DNA of 64,000 nt from NCBI GenBank assembly GCA_937899835.1, contig CALCCE010000306.1:1-64000 (forward strand). Reading direction: 5' to 3'. The translations under genes were made by a program, and so were the position numbers. The notes beneath the pieces were generated by a model. It had not been told where the DNA came from, made no database searches, and saw nothing but the letters and a program-made list of their open reading frames with translations. The stretch is from an uncultured Flavobacteriales bacterium. Lineage in GTDB: Bacteria; Bacteroidota; Bacteroidia; Flavobacteriales_G; Salibacteraceae. Shown here in pieces: positions 1 through 9,974 of this stretch; positions within the stretch are counted from its first letter, which is position 1, and each line of letters opens with the position of its first letter.

Positions 1-6
1 TTTTCG

Positions 7-771
7 CTAAGCGTTGCTGGTATTTTGGGTCACCGCATGCACTCTTCGGGTAAACTCGGGCTTTCGCCGAACGGCCACCGGTAGGCACGACCCGTCAGTT
101 AGCATTACCTCGAGCTTGCTGGCATTAAACGCTTTCACGTGGTGCAAATTCACCATGTGGGAGCGATGGATGCGGAAAAATACCTTGGTATCCAACAGCG
201 CTTCGTAATGGCTCAGCGCTTTGGTGCAAGTAAAAGTTTTGCCCGATTGCATTTGAAAGTAGGCGTAATTGCCCGCTTGAGCAGTAATGCTCAGAATCTC
301 CTTTAGTTGGAGGGTAATGAACCCTCTTTGCGAGGTAATGATGATCCGGTCAGGAGTATCCGGTGTGTCCAACAAGGCATTGAGTTGTGCAATGCGCACA
401 TCTTCCTGCCCACGAACGGCATCCACCTTTTTCAAGGCCATTCCCAATTCTTCGCGGTTCACCGGTTTGAGCAAATAATCCAGAGCCGAGTGCTTGATCG
501 CCCGGATGGCGTAGTGGTCGAAAGCCGTGGCAAAAATCACTTTGAACGGAGGTACTTCAAACGCATGAAGAAAATCGAAGCCATTGGCCTCCGGCATTTC
601 CACGTCCAAAATCACCAATTCCGGTTGTTCGCTTTCTACCAACAACTCGGCTTCCCGGGCCGAATGGGCTTGCCCCACCAGCGTCACTTCAGGAAAATCT
701 TTCAAGAGCAGCGCCAATACCGCCAGCGCATCGGGTTCATCGTCTACAATCAGGGTACGAATAGGGATCAT
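7..771 (-). CDS. LytTR-family DNA-binding response regulator
   Basis: This is the output half of a two-component system. The receiver domain (residues 1-120) has the acidic pair D10/D11, the phospho-acceptor D56 in a VILDVEMP context and K102 in the LKPV motif. A LytTR DNA-binding domain follows (about 145-245), with the family-typical stretch FFRIHRSHMVNL. The length of 254 residues is normal. Its start ATG overlaps the stop of the LytS-type kinase gene by 4 bases (768-771), so the two are translationally coupled and the kinase is almost certainly its partner. LytTR proteins bind direct repeats in promoters; the targets here are not evident. The assignment as a regulator is secure, the regulon unknown. 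Confidence 0.95.
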   Translation of the reverse strand: MIPIRTLIVDDEPDALAVLALLLKDFPEVTLVGQAHSAREAELLVESEQPELVILDVEMPEANGFDFLHAFEVPPFKVIFATAFDHYAIRAIKHSALDYLLKPVNREELGMALKKVDAVRGQEDVRIAQLNALLDTPDTPDRIIITSQRGFITLQLKEILSITAQAGNYAYFQMQSGKTFTCTKALSHYEALLDTKVFFRIHRSHMVNLHHVKAFNASKLEVMLTDGSCLPVAVRRKPEFTRRVHAVTQNTSNA

Positions 772-3700
772 TGAATCGGTAATAAAAGTTCAACCAAGGT
801 GCCTTTTCCTGTTTTCGGATTGGCCGGTCCGATATGAAACGCCGTTCGATGGCCTTGTTTTTCCAACAAAGCTACCCGGCTCTTCACAATGTTTAAACCG
901 AGAGAATTGGACTTCTCGAGAGTTGCTGAAGCGGTTGATGGCAGGCGATAGCCCACCCCATTGTCTTCCACCCGCACCCGCAAGGTATCGGAACCCTCTT
1001 GGGCAAGGGCTACGGTTAAATGCACTTTTTGCCCACCATAGGCATGTTTCACGGTGTTCTCGCAAAGCGGCTGGATCAGCAGTGGCGGCAAAGCAATGAA
1101 ATCGAGGTCGGCGTCCAAGGCCTCGTCCAGCTCAATGGAATAATCGAACCGCTCGGGGAAGCGCTGGGTCTCGATTTTCAAATAGTTGTCTAAAAAATCG
1201 ACCTCCCGCTCCAGCGGAATAAAAGCCAGTCGGGAATACTCCAAACCCGAACGCATCATACCCGATAATCGGGTAATGAACTCGTTGTAGTCCTGGGTTT
1301 GGCCGAGCAACAGAAATTTTTGGGCCGAGTTGAGGGCATTGTACACAAAATGCGGATTCATTTGCGAGCGGAGGGCCTTTTGTTCCGCCTTCAAGGTTTG
1401 AATTTCGAGGTCTGTCTTTTGGCGTTGGGCTTGGAGCCGAAGCTGCACTCCCAGCGTTATCAAACCCATCAAGAGCAGGCCCATTAGGGATAGAAACCAC
1501 CACGTTTCCCAAAAGGGAGTGGCAATGAAAAATTGTGCGGTAGCACTTTTTCCCCAGGCATCCTTGCCCAGGCGCGCCTGCACCTCAAAGGTGTAGTTGC
1601 CCGAAGGCAAGTTGGTGAACTGTGCCACGGGGTAAGACGATTGCCGCCAGCTGGTGTCCAGGCCCGACATGCGGTAGCGAACCTCCGGAGTATAAAGGCG
1701 AAAGCTCATCGCCCCAAATTCGATGATGAGGGCATCCTGATCGTGTTCGAGCTGAAACCGATCCTGCAAACTTTGGGACTGATAGTTGACCAATACTTTT
1801 TGCAGGTAGGCCTCGGGCTTCGGGGCGTCAGTTTCCAACTGATCGATCGGTAGTTTGAAAAGGCCACCCTGGTTGCCCAGGTACAAGTTGTGACCGACCA
1901 CCGCAAGGGGCTCTCGGGTAGTCATGCCAAAGCGAAGAACATGATCGCTGAAATGAAAGGCTTCCACTACCGGATCAGAAGTTTGGGCGGGAAGCTTCAG
2001 TATGCGGGGCACCTCTTCTTGGCTTACGAACCAGAAATTACCCTCCCGATCGCTGGTGACTCCGCTGGCCAATACCGGACGGCCGTCGGCGTAGCGTACC
2101 GTTAGGAGCCGCTTGTCACGAATGAGCCACACCTTACCACTGCGCGCAATCACGGCCAAGGTTGGTCCGATGCGGAGCAGGTTCAGAATCCTTTCTTGTT
2201 CCCAGGCTACGCTATCGCCCAATAATTTGGGGCGCTCAAAATGCTCCCCATCCCAGGTTTTAAGACCCTTGTCTGTACCTACCCACACCAGCCCTTGCTC
2301 GTCGGTTTCGAGGTTGAGCAGGCGGCCGCCCAGCCGGTCTTGGGGCACTTCCAATACCACCCTTCCTGCTTCAAGCAAAAACAATTTTGAATACGTTAAC
2401 GCCCAGATGCGCGTGGAGTCTTCGCTCTTAAGGTCGGATAGCTTGCCACCACTCAATACCGATGGATTTAGTTTCCAGGTCGTCCACCCTTGACCGTCCC
2501 AACGACCGATCATCCGGTTGTTTCCGGTGACTGTCCATTTGTTCTTAACATCGCAATAGGTAGCGGTGGGTACATTGTAAGAAGTCAATTCATCATCCGA
2601 AGGAGCATCTACCGGATCGGGAATTGTAAACCAGCTTTCTTCGTTCATGCTGACCATTCCGATCCCCGGTAGGCCAACCAACAAACGCTCGTAGTCCGAC
2701 AGGAGCGTGCCCACCGCCGGGCTTTTTTTACTCCCCTCCGATCTGCCAATCTGCATTACACGCGGTGCCGGAATACACGCTAATTTTACTGAAGAAGATT
2801 TGATCCACAACGTGCCATCCTCCGATTCGGCCACCACTGCACTGGTCGACTTCTTCAAGAGGTGGTCTTTCAATTTCCAACTATCACCTTCTAACCACAA
2901 CAAGCCCTGCGCATAGGTACCCAGCCAAATATCTCCAGCCGCATCCTGGTGCATTTCATGAATCTCGTAAGGAAACCGCTGCTGTTTCAGCAAGGTGCTT
3001 TTACGGCCACGCACCAGCTCATGGCTGCCGTTAGACAGGGTCCAATGGCCATCGGGATGAACGGCCAATCGAGCAGAATGTCCCAAACGGATGTCGGCGG
3101 TGGTGGTTACCCTGCTGATGCTGTCTTCCGACGATTGATAATAAATAGAAACAGGGATTCCTTGTTCCCTGCCGTTGGGTTGCAAAAAAGTGTAGTGCAT
3201 CAACTCTCCGTTGGGCAATGCTGCGACTACAATGCCATGAATTTGCTGTTTCACCGGGCATATTGTCTGCACTTTACCTTCCGGTGAAATGGAGCAGATT
3301 CCGTGGGTCCCAGTGCCAAAAAACAAGGTGCCAGCCGTGTCTATGAATTGCGATTCGCACCGTAAGCCATGGTATTTTCTTAGGGTGTCGTTGTAGGGGT
3401 AGGGCAACACCGTATCGGACAAGATTTGGTACAAGCCCTCCCGCATGCTTTTGGCCCACACCTGTTGGTTGGCATCCCGGAAAAGTGATAAGTAGGGCGT
3501 GCGCGGAGCAGGTATTGCAGTCATTTGGTGTCCGTCGAAGCGGTTAATTCCACTGGGCCCGGCAGAATACACAAAACCCTTGGGGCCAACGATCAAGTCA
3601 TAATGGTCAATTGCCTGTGCTTTGGAGGGAATAGGAAATTCGCTGATCGGAATATAGGTCAGGGAGGCTTTTTGTCCGAAAAGGCATTGGCTCCAGCACC

Positions 3701-3773
3701 AAAGGCATGCGAGGAGCGCGAATCGAAAAATAGATGCGGCAGGATGCCTCCTGCCAGATGGGGTGAGCAGCAT
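768..3773 (-). CDS. LytS/YehU-type sensor histidine kinase with periplasmic propeller and Y_Y_Y domain
   Basis: This is a membrane sensor of 1001 residues. A hydrophobic signal segment ends near residue 33. A large periplasmic part of propeller-type repeats (phrases such as DIWLGT and LVWVGTDKGL) follows, then a Y_Y_Y domain (about 660-750, GLDTSWRQ) and one transmembrane helix (about 757-780). The cytoplasmic part is a His_kinase (PF06580) domain with the acceptor histidine in QMNPHFVYN (about residue 806), an N box in PLCENTVKHAY and a G box in DNGVGY. In Bacteroidota such kinases sense envelope ligands, often sugars, although no sugar-use genes lie nearby. The gene overlaps its LytTR partner by 4 bases. 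The 140 bases upstream hold its promoter region but no clear consensus element. Confidence 0.93.
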   Translation of the reverse strand: MLLTPSGRRHPAASIFRFALLACLWCWSQCLFGQKASLTYIPISEFPIPSKAQAIDHYDLIVGPKGFVYSAGPSGINRFDGHQMTAIPAPRTPYLSLFRDANQQVWAKSMREGLYQILSDTVLPYPYNDTLRKYHGLRCESQFIDTAGTLFFGTGTHGICSISPEGKVQTICPVKQQIHGIVVAALPNGELMHYTFLQPNGREQGIPVSIYYQSSEDSISRVTTTADIRLGHSARLAVHPDGHWTLSNGSHELVRGRKSTLLKQQRFPYEIHEMHQDAAGDIWLGTYAQGLLWLEGDSWKLKDHLLKKSTSAVVAESEDGTLWIKSSSVKLACIPAPRVMQIGRSEGSKKSPAVGTLLSDYERLLVGLPGIGMVSMNEESWFTIPDPVDAPSDDELTSYNVPTATYCDVKNKWTVTGNNRMIGRWDGQGWTTWKLNPSVLSGGKLSDLKSEDSTRIWALTYSKLFLLEAGRVVLEVPQDRLGGRLLNLETDEQGLVWVGTDKGLKTWDGEHFERPKLLGDSVAWEQERILNLLRIGPTLAVIARSGKVWLIRDKRLLTVRYADGRPVLASGVTSDREGNFWFVSQEEVPRILKLPAQTSDPVVEAFHFSDHVLRFGMTTREPLAVVGHNLYLGNQGGLFKLPIDQLETDAPKPEAYLQKVLVNYQSQSLQDRFQLEHDQDALIIEFGAMSFRLYTPEVRYRMSGLDTSWRQSSYPVAQFTNLPSGNYTFEVQARLGKDAWGKSATAQFFIATPFWETWWFLSLMGLLLMGLITLGVQLRLQAQRQKTDLEIQTLKAEQKALRSQMNPHFVYNALNSAQKFLLLGQTQDYNEFITRLSGMMRSGLEYSRLAFIPLEREVDFLDNYLKIETQRFPERFDYSIELDEALDADLDFIALPPLLIQPLCENTVKHAYGGQKVHLTVALAQEGSDTLRVRVEDNGVGYRLPSTASATLEKSNSLGLNIVKSRVALLEKQGHRTAFHIGPANPKTGKGTLVELLLPIQ

Positions 3774-3913
3774 GGAACAAGCGGGCGTATGATGGGAATC
3801 CCGAAACAGGAAAACCTGTAGAGGGGACCGGTTAGTGGTTTAAGATAGTCAAAATCTGATATTTCTTATCCCAAAACCGAAAAGGATGAACCGCCCGTTG
3901 CAAGGGTGGTAGC

Positions 3914-5029
3914 TCAGCTAAAAAGTGTCTGGTTGGTGCGCTGCAACCGCAAAGCCAGGGAGCGACTGATGTTGAGCAACAAACGGTTGGCCGCCGGACT
4001 GGGTTGCTCAATGAAGTGTTGCAGGTTACGTTGGTTGAGGCTCAGTACTTTGGCGCCTTCAGGTCCGGCAACTACATCCGCCGTACGGCGGCCGCCTACC
4101 AGAAAAACCATTTCGCCCAGCATTTCACCCTGGCCAATCTTAGCGATGGTGCGCTGGTGGACCCGTACTTCAAGGTTGCCTTCCAACGGCACAAAAACGG
4201 TTTGCGTTACCTGTCCTGCTTTGATAACCCGATCTCCGGGAAGGCATTGGATGACGTTGCCCAATGCAATAACTTGTTTGATCTCCTCCTCCGCTAATCC
4301 TTCGAAAAAAGAGATCCTTTCATTGGAGTGGGTTTCCAGATGCTCGGCCAGTTCGCTCCATTCGGCTGCTGAAGGGTGTTCGATCATAGCTACAGATTCG
4401 TGGCCCATCGCTTTGTAAATATCTGGTAGCAGTGCAGCGTTGTATTTTCCTTTAGCAAACAACTCACCCAAAGGAGACTGCACCTGGCGAAAGTGGGCAT
4501 CATCGCCCGTCACCATCACCAAAGGAACCATGATGCCAAACTCCGGATCGTTGAACACCTCGTGTGCATAGCTCTGAAATCCAAGGCGGTGGTATAGGTT
4601 GAGCAAATGCGGTTGGCAAGTACAGAAAGCCAATTCAACTCCTGCTTCGACCCATTGACGAGCGCCTTCGGCCATGAGCTTGAAGGGCAGGGAAGTGCTT
4701 CGGTATTCCGGTTTTACCACCAGCCGAATGGCGGCTGCCATTTTGCTCTCGGGCAACACCTGCACATAGCGGAGCAGGTCGTAGATGGCACGCAAACTTT
4801 CAGGAAAAGGGGCATCACAGCCCATCACCAGGCTCATGGCACCCACCATTTCAGCGCCATCGCGCACGTAGAGCAGGCGGTTGGTAGCATCCAGCGCATC
4901 GGTAAAAACACCGGCTTCATGGTTGGCCTGATCCACGTAGACCTCCATTTCCTGCACATAAATCTGGTAGCGCAAAGCCGTTATTTCTCTGACTTCCGCC
5001 TCCGTGTGTGCCTGATGAAAGGTGAACAT
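3914..5029 (-). CDS. GNAT-fold N-acyltransferase fused to a cyclic-nucleotide-binding domain
   Basis: The protein has 371 residues in two domains. Residues 1-170 have a GNAT/acyl-synthase fold: the start (LRYQIYVQEMEVY, 19-31, then an aspartate-rich turn) resembles LuxI/FeeM-type N-acyl amino acid synthases, followed by RLVVKPEYR (102-110) and the GNAT end motif NLYHRLGF (144-151). Residues 240-345 form a cyclic-nucleotide-binding domain whose phosphate-binding cassette is well kept: G305-E306-M307 and R315-T316-A317. cAMP or cGMP binding is therefore likely and probably gates acyl transfer. It is the last gene of the seven-gene operon, 4 bases after the adenylate cyclase gene, a natural source of the ligand. 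Substrate and acyl donor cannot be read from the sequence. Confidence 0.88.
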   Translation of the reverse strand: MFTFHQAHTEAEVREITALRYQIYVQEMEVYVDQANHEAGVFTDALDATNRLLYVRDGAEMVGAMSLVMGCDAPFPESLRAIYDLLRYVQVLPESKMAAAIRLVVKPEYRSTSLPFKLMAEGARQWVEAGVELAFCTCQPHLLNLYHRLGFQSYAHEVFNDPEFGIMVPLVMVTGDDAHFRQVQSPLGELFAKGKYNAALLPDIYKAMGHESVAMIEHPSAAEWSELAEHLETHSNERISFFEGLAEEEIKQVIALGNVIQCLPGDRVIKAGQVTQTVFVPLEGNLEVRVHQRTIAKIGQGEMLGEMVFLVGGRRTADVVAGPEGAKVLSLNQRNLQHFIEQPSPAANRLLLNISRSLALRLQRTNQTLFS

Positions 5030-5033
5030 CGCC

Positions 5034-6128
5034 TTAGTGCTTCCGGCTCAGAACCTCGAAAACATTGATGGGCTCGTCTTTGCCTTTCACCTTTACCGGC
5101 TCTCGCGGTGAAGTCTCCACCACCGTTTCTGATTGTTGCATCACGCTTTCGCTGATGAGGATGGAATTGGGCTTGTCTTTGGTGAGCGATTCGATGCGGG
5201 CCGCTACATTCACTACGTCACCGATCACCGTGTATTCTACTTTTTGCTCCGAACCGATGTTGCCCACCACCGCCTTGCCGGTATTGATGCCCACACCAAT
5301 GGCCACTTCGCGGCCAAATTTTTCTTCGTAGCGCTGGCTCACCTCGCGCACTTTTTCCAGCATTTCGAGGCCACACATTACCGCATTTTCACTGTTGTTT
5401 GGGTAGTTGATCGGAGCACCAAAAAGGGCCAAAATGCCATCGCCCATAAACTTGTTGATGGTGCCGTTGTATTTCAGAATGATGTCGTTCATCACCCCGA
5501 GGTAGTCGTTCAAAAACTCCACTACCTCGTGGGCTTCGAGCTTCGAACTGATGTTGGTAAAGTTGCGGATGTCGGTAAACATCACGGCTACCTCCCGGGT
5601 CTCGCCGTCCAGCAGCGATTTGCCGTCCTTGGCTTCCAGGCTTTCGCGCACCACTTCTTCGGGCACGTATTTTCGAAAGAGCAGCATGGTTTTTTCCAGG
5701 TCGCTCACCTTTTCGCTCAACTCACTCACCAGGCGCTTGTTGGCCTTTTGCAGCGAATACAGCTTGTGGGCGCGCAAAATGGTATCCCGCAGTTCGTCTT
5801 CGTCCCAAGGTTTGGTGATGTAGCGGTACACATTGGCCGAGTTGATGGCCTCGATCACCGCTTCCAGGTCGCTGAAGCCGGTGAGGATCATCCGTACCTG
5901 ATCGGGAAACTCGTTGTTGATCGATTGCAAAAACTCCACCCCGGTCGTTTCGGGCATCCGCTGATCGGTAATGATCAGGTGAACGTCTTTGTTGCGCAAA
6001 ATCTCAATGGCTTCGGCGGCACCTTCGGCCAGATGGATTTTGAACTCCCGGCGAAAGGCCGCCTTAAAAGTGCGCAAGTTGGCAGGTTCGTCGTCAACGT
6101 AGAGTATGACAGGCTTTTCTTGGTCCAT
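5034..6128 (-). CDS. Response regulator fused to class III adenylate cyclase
   Basis: This is a two-domain cytoplasmic protein of 364 residues. The receiver domain (1-120) carries D12/D13, phospho-acceptor D55 and K106 in TKPW. A coiled linker (about 121-160) leads to a class III nucleotide cyclase domain (about 175-362). All expected catalytic residues are visible: metal-binding D186 (FTDIRNF) and D230 (FMGDG), base-recognising K226, and the Asn/Arg pair in VNVAARIE. The Lys and the YTVIGD context point to ATP rather than GTP, so cAMP is the predicted product. It follows the broken hybrid kinase gene by 29 bases and precedes the cNBD-acyltransferase by 4, which suggests phosphorylation-controlled cAMP synthesis feeding that enzyme. 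Confidence 0.94.
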   Translation of the reverse strand: MDQEKPVILYVDDEPANLRTFKAAFRREFKIHLAEGAAEAIEILRNKDVHLIITDQRMPETTGVEFLQSINNEFPDQVRMILTGFSDLEAVIEAINSANVYRYITKPWDEDELRDTILRAHKLYSLQKANKRLVSELSEKVSDLEKTMLLFRKYVPEEVVRESLEAKDGKSLLDGETREVAVMFTDIRNFTNISSKLEAHEVVEFLNDYLGVMNDIILKYNGTINKFMGDGILALFGAPINYPNNSENAVMCGLEMLEKVREVSQRYEEKFGREVAIGVGINTGKAVVGNIGSEQKVEYTVIGDVVNVAARIESLTKDKPNSILISESVMQQSETVVETSPREPVKVKGKDEPINVFEVLSRKH

Positions 6129-6157
6129 GCTTCAGGTTTTTTAAGGTCAACTTCCGG

Positions 6158-8608
6158 TTAGGCCTCTTCCTTTTTCGGCTGCTTCTTGGGTAAAGTAATA
6201 ATGAATTCGGTACCCACCCCCAATTCACTCTCAAATTCGATGGTCCCGCTGTGGTCATTGATGACCCCAAAAGAGATCGACATGCCCAGGCCAGTGCCCT
6301 CGCCCACATCTTTGGTGGTGTAGAAGGGATCAAACAATTTCTTTTGCGTCTCCTCCGTCATTCCCGCTCCGGTATCTTTCAAACGCACCTCCACCATTTC
6401 ACCTTTGTCGATGGTCGTCAGCGTGATCGTGCCTTTGTCTGGTGTAGCCTGAATGGCATTGTTCAGGATGTTCATAAACACTTGGTTGAGTTTTCCGGCG
6501 TAGCACTCGATGGGTTCCAGGGGCGCGTAGTGGCGCACCACCTCGATGCGCTCCTTGTATTTGTTTTTCAGGATGCTCAGGGTAGAATCCAGGCCGTCTT
6601 CAATGCTGGCCTTTTTCAGGTTGGCCTCGTCGAGGCGGGAGAAGTTGCGCAAATCTTTCACAATCTCCGCCGTTCGGGTAGCACCGTTTTCAATGTCGTT
6701 GATCAAGCTGTCGATCTCGTCCAGCACAAAGTCGTAATCGAGGTCCTCTTTCAATTCTTCTACCTCCTCCAACAGTTCTTCCAGGTCGCTGTCCGGCTCT
6801 ATTTCGGCGTACTTTTCCAGGATTTCCTTCAGGTCGTCGAGGTCGCGCCTGAGGGGTTTCACGTTGCCGGAAATGAAATTGATCGGGTTGTTGATTTCGT
6901 GCGCAATGCCTGCGGTGAGCTGTCCCAAACCCGCCATTTTTTCTTGCGAAACCAGTTTGGCTTGCGTCTGTTGCAGGTTTTCAAACGTTTGTTGCAGTTC
7001 GTTCATGATTTTCGACTTGATGAAGGCCGATACCACGTGTTCTTTGAACGAAGCCATGAGGTCAAAATCTTGCGGGCCAAAAGCGTTGGCCTTGCTGAGG
7101 CATTCCAACACCAGGTAGCCGCGGGTTTGATCTTCTACCCGGATGATGAGAACAAGACTGGTTTTTGCGCCTCCAAAAGCCGGGTGTTGCTCAATGGCCG
7201 AGCTGTGATAGCCATCGGCTACATAATACAAGTCTTCGCCCACCTTGGCCGAACGCTGTAGGAGCAAGGCTTCGGCTTCCGCTTCGGTGAGCGATACTTC
7301 GGCCGCTTGTTGCTCCTCCCAACCGTGGTGAGAACGCACCACAAAACGCTGAGTAGCCTCATCCAGCACCAGCGAAGCCGCCCGTTCCACATCCCGAATA
7401 AAACGGATCTCTTCAATGATGTGCCCCATCACCGCGCTAAAGCTGATGCCGGTATTGATGGAAGCCACCATCTGGTTGATCTTCTCCAACTCCTTGTTTT
7501 TGATGTAGAGCGAATCGGATTGCGATTGAATTTCCTCCTTCTGCTCCTGAATTTCAGAAGTGCGTTCTTCCACCATCTTTTCCAGCGCCCGTTTTTCTTT
7601 TTCCAGGCGCTGCGAACGGATGCGCACCAAAATAAAGGTAGCTCCTAAAAAGGCCAGCCCATAAAGCAGGTAAGCCCACCATTGAGCATACCAAGGAGTA
7701 ACAATGGTGAAGCTGAACGAAGCAACCGGCCCCTCTTCGCCATAGCCGTTGATGGCCTTCACCCGAAAAGTATATTCGCCGTAGTCGAGGTTGGTGTATT
7801 CCTTTTCTGTTTCCCGCGAAGGCACCGACCACTCTGCATCGAAGCCTTCCAGTTGATATTGAAAACGCAGCGGCCGCACCCGGTCCAGGTCCAAGGCAGT
7901 GAATCGAAAACCGACCGAAGCGGTGTTGTGCGACAATCGTGGCGTAGTGCCGTCATAGGTAGAAGCGGAGATGTCGCCAGAGTCGCGAGCGGTGTTGTGC
8001 AAATGAACCAGAGAATCTCCGGGAAGGAGCAAGTTTCTCAGGGAGGTGGAAGGAGAGGCCGGCAAAACATCCATGGCCAAACTGCGGTAGTGCAGAAGCC
8101 CATCCGAGCCTCCAATCCAAAAAGTATTATTAGCATCTTTCGAAACACAACGCACCGAAAAATCTTCCCAGGCCAGCAAAGAGCGATTGCTGAAAACCTC
8201 AAGTTTTGGAGCATTGATCGGCGTTTGCGAAAGGTGATTTCCACGGCCATCGACCGAAAAATACCGGTCGGTGCCAAACGCCCAAACCCTGCCCAACCAA
8301 TCTTGGTAAGAAGAAGCTACAAAGCTTTGCTGATCCCTTACAAAGCCCGGTTGCTTGTAGCGATAGCACCCTTCACTGTTGAAGGCGAACACGTCACCTC
8401 CACTTTGCACCAGTTGGTTTTGCATCACTGATCCGCCAGTTTCCAGGGCTTGAAACCCCGAGGCATCCAATCGCCAGATGCCTGCGGCAGCCGTTTGGGC
8501 CAGCAAGTCACCCGAAGGCAACACCAACAGCTTTTCCAGTGCTTCTCCTTTGGCCGAATAGCTTTCTACCGCTTGCAAGTTCCCTGCGTTGCCCTCCAAT
8601 ACCATCAA
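6158..8608 (-). pseudogene. Propeller sensor histidine kinase, C-terminal part (Y_Y_Y, TM, HisKA, HATPase) after an in-frame stop
   Basis: This is the downstream 816 residues of a kinase gene split by a TAA at 8657-8659. The reading frame is the same before and after the stop, and the bases between the stop and the first possible start (TTG 8608, ATG 8605) translate into good propeller sequence (GNRWYTGSIDS). Domains: end of the propeller, Y_Y_Y (about 225-300), one transmembrane helix (about 306-328), coiled coil, a GAF-like region (about 385-530), HisKA with the acceptor in GIAHEINNP (about 569), and HATPase with ILNNAIQA, DTGAGM and GTGLGM. On its own this piece lacks the signal peptide. 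It is probably a broken gene, or a single base error in the sequence; all kinase motifs are intact. Its likely partner is the cyclase-type regulator 29 bases downstream. Confidence 0.82.
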
Positions 8609-8656
8609 AGAGTCGATGGAGCCAGTGTACCAACGGTTTCCTTTTCGGGCTACCGA

Positions 8657-9967
8657 TTAGGGGAAGGCCGACCGCAACTGGCGGAGCTGTGTGCCATCCC
8701 AAGAAAAAAGACCATCAGCAGAAGCCACGATCAAGGCATCTTCGGTGGCCATCAACTGGTAGCAAGCCAAATCCAGACCGGGCACCTGCTCAAAACGTTG
8801 CAAGACTGGCTTGTCGTTTTTGTCCAGGCTCGTGGGCAATGCCGCTTCGTTGAGCACATACAAGCCCCTCAACGTAGCTGTGTAAAGGCGGTTTTCGAAA
8901 CGCAATACATCATTTACCTGCCCCTCGATTCCATTGTTCTCCTGAAACTGTCGAATCGAAGCGCCCCATTGGATGCGGGCAATCCCTTCATTGAGCAAGG
9001 CCCAAACTCCTGTAAGGTTATCCCTGTAAAGGCCAACAACATTTTGATCTTGCAGGCCCGAGCCTTGGTTGCCCAGGTAGCTCAGCTGCTTGAGGTCGAA
9101 ACTCACCATGCCCAGGTAAGCGGTAGCCACCGCGAAATTTCCGGCAGTCAGTTCAATGGCATCGTTGACCAGTCCGGTGCGCAGCAAGTCGTTTGCAGGG
9201 TGGTCCAGAGCCACCAGTGCTTTTCCGTTGTATTGGAACAAACCATTGCGCAAGCTCACCACCAATTGCCCGTCTTCTTTGGTCGGTAGTATCGCTTTGA
9301 TCACCAGTTCACTTTGGCCCACGTCAGGCAAAGTGATGGGCAGGGCTTGTAGCTGTCCGTTGCGCAGTTGAAACAGCCCCCGGCCTTCGAGCTGCACCCA
9401 AAGTTGATCTTCTACTTGATATGCACCAATGATGGGAGCAGCTGCGCGTGTGACGTCTATTTTTTCGCTGTCCCACTTCAAGATTCGTTCACGGGCCACA
9501 AAGTAAACACCCTGCTCGTTGTCGCTTCCGCGGATGGAAAAAATATGGCGAACATCCCGAAAATCCCGATCCGCTTCCGGCACCAACGCATTGAGGGACC
9601 GAAAATCCAAAGCACCGGTTGGCAAGGTTTGCAAATGCCCGATCTCGTCACGTGCGCCTACATAAATTACTTCTCCGTCTGTATCCAACGAATAGACCAT
9701 CGATCCGTTGGAAGTAGGAATGGTACGCCATTGAGTGCCGTCGTATTCCAGTACCCCTGCGGCATTGGCTACGTAGAGGAAGCCCCGCTGATCTTGCACG
9801 GCGGCAAAGTTTTGAGGATGCGCTCCGTATTCGGCTGGCGAAAAATTCCGTACTGCAAAGCTTCCTCCCTGGCCTGCCACTACCGTGGGCATCAGGCAAA
9901 AGATCACCCCAAAAAGTCCCACCAAAACAAGGCGAAGCAAAGACAGAAAGTATGGCAACGGTGGCAT
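8657..9967 (-). pseudogene. Propeller sensor histidine kinase, N-terminal sensor part, ends at an in-frame TAA
   Basis: This is the upstream 436 codons of the same kinase gene. The start ATG at 9967 lies 7 bases after the stop of the transporter-like gene and gives a clean signal sequence (MPPLPYFLSLLRLVLVG, cleavage after VVAG). The rest is Reg_prop/propeller repeat sequence (LEYDGTQWRTIP, LFSWDGTQLRQL). It ends in ...LRSAFP followed by TAA; past the stop the same frame resumes with propeller sequence. As it stands the product would be a secreted half-propeller without any kinase domain. A longer reading from 10039 would run into the upstream gene and gives no signal peptide. Joined with the downstream piece the protein would be about 1270 residues, a normal size for this kinase type. 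Confidence 0.82.
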
Positions 9968-9974
9968 GATGGTC

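Noticed and set aside
5133-6161. Long open frame on the plus strand opposite the cyclase gene
   Set aside because: It is the antisense shadow of a gene with complete catalytic motifs; its own translation is rich in His and Phe and shows no family pattern.
6158-9967. Programmed stop-codon readthrough or a split two-protein sensor
   Set aside because: There is no readthrough-type context or recoding structure that I can see, and the downstream piece has no signal peptide, so two working halves are unlikely. A plain nonsense mutation or base error is simpler.
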